From an uncultured Bacteroides sp. (GTDB lineage Bacteria; Bacteroidota; Bacteroidia; Bacteroidales; Bacteroidaceae): 8,672 bases of DNA. The first letter of the stretch is position 1. Each line of letters opens with the position of its first letter. The notes beneath the pieces were generated by a model, which saw only the letters and a program-made list of their open reading frames with translations, was not told the origin of the DNA and made no database searches. The stretch covers positions 1 through 8,672 of the forward strand of contig CABROZ010000097.1 of the NCBI GenBank assembly GCA_902472795.1. The letters are read 5' to 3'. Of the stretch, positions 6,935 through 8,672 are shown piece after piece. The position numbers and the translations under genes were made by a program.

Positions 6935-7022
6935 ACACAAGTGTGGCTCGCGAGCGACACTTGCACGGCTCGTGAGCAACACTTGCACGGCTCGCGAGCA
7001 ACACAAGTGCGGCTCACAACCC
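6935..7022. repeat. Four-copy 22-bp tandem repeat with palindromic cores
   Basis: Four contiguous 22-bp units start at 6935, 6957, 6979 and 7001. Each has a half like ACACTTGCAC or ACACAAGTGY followed by a half like GGCTCGCGAGCA. GCTCGCGAGC is a perfect 10-bp palindrome in units 1 and 3; unit 2 differs by one base and unit 4 is degraded. The outer units carry CAAGTG and the inner ones CACTTG, so units 1-2 and units 3-4 can each fold: CAAGTGT 6938-6944 with ACACTTG 6957-6963, and CACTTG 6980-6985 with CAAGTG 7004-7009. A faint fifth unit may precede the array (6913-6934). There are no spacers, so it is not CRISPR. The array ends 63 bp before the hydrogenase -33 box. Confidence 0.9.
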
Positions 7023-7085
7023 ATGTAAGTATGATTCGTCTGTCAGGCTTGCATGCAGATGGTGATGCACAAATCTACTATGAAA

Positions 7086-7117
7086 TTTGGTTAAAAAACC
7101 TATAGTTCCTATCTTTG
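7086..7117 (+). promoter_or_regulatory. Strong Bacteroides-type promoter for the hydrogenase gene
   Basis: The -33 element TTTG (7086-7089), a 20-bp spacer and a perfect -7 element TATCTTTG (7110-7117) match the Bacteroidetes consensus in both sequence and spacing. The predicted transcript starts near 7124 and would have a leader of about 23 nt before the ATG at 7147. The promoter therefore rules out, or at least argues strongly against, the upstream TTG start at 7087. Confidence 0.85.
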
Positions 7118-7146
7118 CAACCCTAATTCTAATTCATTCACTATTT

Positions 7147-8619
7147 ATGGCTTTCACAAATAATGTTATGATTGTTCGCCACAAACTGTTGGCGAAACTT
7201 GTTGATCTTTGGAATCAGAATCGTTTGATCGAAGAAATCGATCGTCTCCCCATCGAGTTAAGTCCACGTCGCGCCCGTCCGTTGGGACGTTGTTGCATTC
7301 ATAAGGAGCGTGCGGTGTATAAATATAAGATGTTTCCTTTGCTGGGCTTCGATATGTCGGACGAGAAGGACGAACTGACTCCACTCTCCGAATATGCCCG
7401 TCAGGCATTGGAGAAACGTCGCGAGTTGAAGGAAAACATTCTCTGCGTCATCGATGAGGCTTGTTCTTCCTGCGTGCAGGTAAACTACGAGATTACGAAC
7501 CTTTGCCGTGGATGTGTGGCCCGCAGTTGCTACATGAATTGTCCGAAAGATGCCATTCGTTTCAAGAAAAACGGGCAGGCCATGATCGACCACGATACGT
7601 GTATCAGTTGTGGCAAGTGTCATCAGAACTGTCCTTACCATGCCATTGTTTATATTCCCGTGCCATGCGAAGAGGCCTGTCCGGTGAAAGCGATCAGCAA
7701 GAACGAGGACAATGTGGAACATATCGACGAATCGAAGTGCATCTATTGCGGAAAGTGCCTCAATGCCTGTCCGTTTGGTGCCATATTCGAGGTTTCGCAG
7801 GTATTCGACATTTTGAAAGCCATCCGTGAGGGAGAACAGGTAGTGGCTATTCCCGCCCCCTCTGTTTTGGGACAGTTCAATTCGAGCATCGAAGAAGTTT
7901 ACGGTGCGTTGCGTAAAGTCGGTTTTGCCGATGTGATCGAAGTCGCTCAGGGAGCCATGGATACCGTAAGCCACGAAGCTGCCGAGCTGAAAGAGAAGTT
8001 GGAGGAAGGACAGGCGTTTATGACGACTTCCTGCTGTCCGTCTTATATAGAAATGGTGGAGAAGCACGTGCCCGAACTGAAGAAATACGTTTCTACAACC
8101 GGTTCGCCCATGTATTATGCTGCCCGCATAGCCAAGCAGCGTTATCCCGAAGCCAAGATCGTGTTCATCGGCCCGTGCGTGGCCAAGCGCAAGGAAGCCC
8201 GTCGCGACGAGTGTGTGGACTATGTGATGACATTCGAGGAGATTGCTTCCGTATTCGAGGGATTCCACATCGACCTGAAACAGACTCCGGCATACGCCGT
8301 CAGCTATACCTCGGTACGCGAGGCACATGGCTTCGCACAGGCCGGAGGGGTGGCTGGAGCCATCAAGGCCTATTTGGGCAAGGAAGCCGAAGGCATTCCT
8401 ATGATACAGGTATCCGACTTGAACAAGAAGAACATCGGACTGCTGCGTGCTGCTGCTAAGACCGGAAAGGTGCAGGGACGTTTCATCGAGGTGATGGCAT
8501 GCGAAGGCGGTTGCATTTCAGGTCCGAGCGCTCACAACGACTTTATGGCGGGACGCCGTCAGCTCAATCAGGAGCTGCTGAAACGTCGCGAGTCGTACGA
8601 GAACAGAGACAAAGAATGA
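7147..8619 (+). CDS. [FeFe] hydrogenase, group-B-like, with ferredoxin-type Fe-S domain
   Basis: Predicted to reduce protons with electrons from ferredoxin, giving H2 during fermentation in the cytoplasm. Of 490 residues, about 95-210 form a cysteine-rich Fe-S region. It contains CRGCVARSCYMNCP (120-133), the ferredoxin motif CISCGKCHQNCP (152-163), CEEACP (174-179) and CIYCGKCLNACP (198-209). The H-cluster domain (about 215-475) has all three signatures: TSCCPSY (294-300; C297 ligand, C296 proton relay), GPCVAKRKE (342-350; C344) and MACEGGC (450-456; C452, C456). CEGGC with a following SGP, rather than CPGGC with GGG, suggests group B, a type reported from gut Bacteroides. The frame stays open up to TTG 7087, but the promoter overlaps that stretch, so ATG 7147 is the chosen start. 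The next gene begins 4 bp after the stop. Active-site assembly needs HydE, HydF and HydG, none of which is confirmed here. Confidence 0.93.
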   Translation: MAFTNNVMIVRHKLLAKLVDLWNQNRLIEEIDRLPIELSPRRARPLGRCCIHKERAVYKYKMFPLLGFDMSDEKDELTPLSEYARQALEKRRELKENILCVIDEACSSCVQVNYEITNLCRGCVARSCYMNCPKDAIRFKKNGQAMIDHDTCISCGKCHQNCPYHAIVYIPVPCEEACPVKAISKNEDNVEHIDESKCIYCGKCLNACPFGAIFEVSQVFDILKAIREGEQVVAIPAPSVLGQFNSSIEEVYGALRKVGFADVIEVAQGAMDTVSHEAAELKEKLEEGQAFMTTSCCPSYIEMVEKHVPELKKYVSTTGSPMYYAARIAKQRYPEAKIVFIGPCVAKRKEARRDECVDYVMTFEEIASVFEGFHIDLKQTPAYAVSYTSVREAHGFAQAGGVAGAIKAYLGKEAEGIPMIQVSDLNKKNIGLLRAAAKTGKVQGRFIEVMACEGGCISGPSAHNDFMAGRRQLNQELLKRRESYENRDKE

Positions 8620-8623
8620 CGCA

Positions 8624-8672
8624 ATGACTTCACTGAACAGGTTGAAGGAGTATATAGACTGTCTGGGGGGGG
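8624..8672 (+). CDS. Start of a downstream gene, cut by the window end
   Basis: ATG at 8624, 4 bp after the hydrogenase stop, opens 16 complete codons (MTSLNRLKEYIDCLGG) without a stop. The tight spacing implies co-transcription with the hydrogenase. A maturase gene (hydE, hydF or hydG) would be a natural neighbour, and an amphipathic start of this kind would suit HydE, but 16 residues cannot establish it. The last codons fall in a run of eight G at the window edge, so they may be unreliable. Confidence 0.6.
   Translation, partial: MTSLNRLKEYIDCLGG

Larger units (their letters stand above)
6804..7146. other. 343-bp intergenic region between gcvT and the hydrogenase gene
   Basis: Holds, in order: the gcvT terminator (6840-6886), a small ACTGA-AAA-TCAGT dyad (6900-6912), the 22-bp tandem array (6935-7022), about 60 bp with no clear signal apart from a weak TGCAT/ATGCA dyad (7050-7054 and 7065-7069), and the hydrogenase promoter (7086-7117). 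No convincing coding sequence or known structured RNA was seen. Confidence 0.7.

Noticed and set aside
6935..7022. CRISPR array
   Set aside because: The 22-bp units are directly contiguous with no unique spacers, and no cas genes are nearby.
7258..8328. 356-codon open frame on the minus strand
   Set aside because: It is antisense to the hydrogenase, whose Fe-S and H-cluster motifs prove the plus strand is coding. The minus-frame protein shows no recognisable domain.
1..8672. Mobile element, phage, toxin-antitoxin or defence system
   Set aside because: All sizeable genes are recognisable metabolic families, and no transposase, integrase, nuclease or terminal repeats were seen.

Overview
The window looks like a piece of a gut Bacteroidales chromosome, most likely Bacteroides or Phocaeicola. 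Three things point there. Two promoters fit the Bacteroides pattern (TTTG, 19-20 bp, TAnnTTTG). Gene starts are preceded by A/T-rich leaders rather than clear Shine-Dalgarno boxes. The proteins themselves resemble Bacteroidales families as I know them. No database search was possible. I see no mobile element, phage gene, tRNA, rRNA or CRISPR array. The window is core metabolism with a few unusual details.

Layout. (1) Bases 1-440, minus strand: the first 146 residues of uridine kinase (udk), cut by the window edge. (2) Bases 441-542: a 102-bp divergent control region with a good minus-strand promoter for udk, a weaker plus-strand -7 box and a 6-bp GC-rich dyad between them. (3) Bases 543-6803, plus strand: a Dabb-domain small protein, a DsbD-type thiol:disulfide reductase, a PurF-like protein, peptidase T (pepT) and the glycine-cleavage T protein (gcvT). 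Gaps are 35, 21, 109 and 30 bp. The 109-bp gap holds a long stem-loop. A clear intrinsic terminator follows gcvT, so this could be one transcription unit. (4) Bases 6804-7146: a 343-bp gap with that terminator, a four-copy 22-bp tandem repeat and a strong promoter. (5) Bases 7147-8619: a 490-residue group-B-like [FeFe] hydrogenase. Four bases later the first 16 codons of another gene begin and run off the window in a block of eight G.

How the genes may work together. Udk salvages uridine and cytidine. DsbD carries reducing power from the cytoplasm to the periplasm. PepT trims tripeptides, and GcvT works in glycine to one-carbon flow. The hydrogenase would dispose of fermentation electrons as H2 through ferredoxin. 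These roles do not form one pathway; the plus-strand cluster looks like housekeeping genes sharing a transcript.

Most worth a second look: the PurF-like protein has lost every catalytic residue of its glutaminase half that I can align, yet keeps the PRPP loop and the Fe-S cysteines. The 22-bp repeat array sits upstream of the hydrogenase promoter. That promoter lies across a longer TTG-started reading frame, which would give the hydrogenase a false signal peptide.
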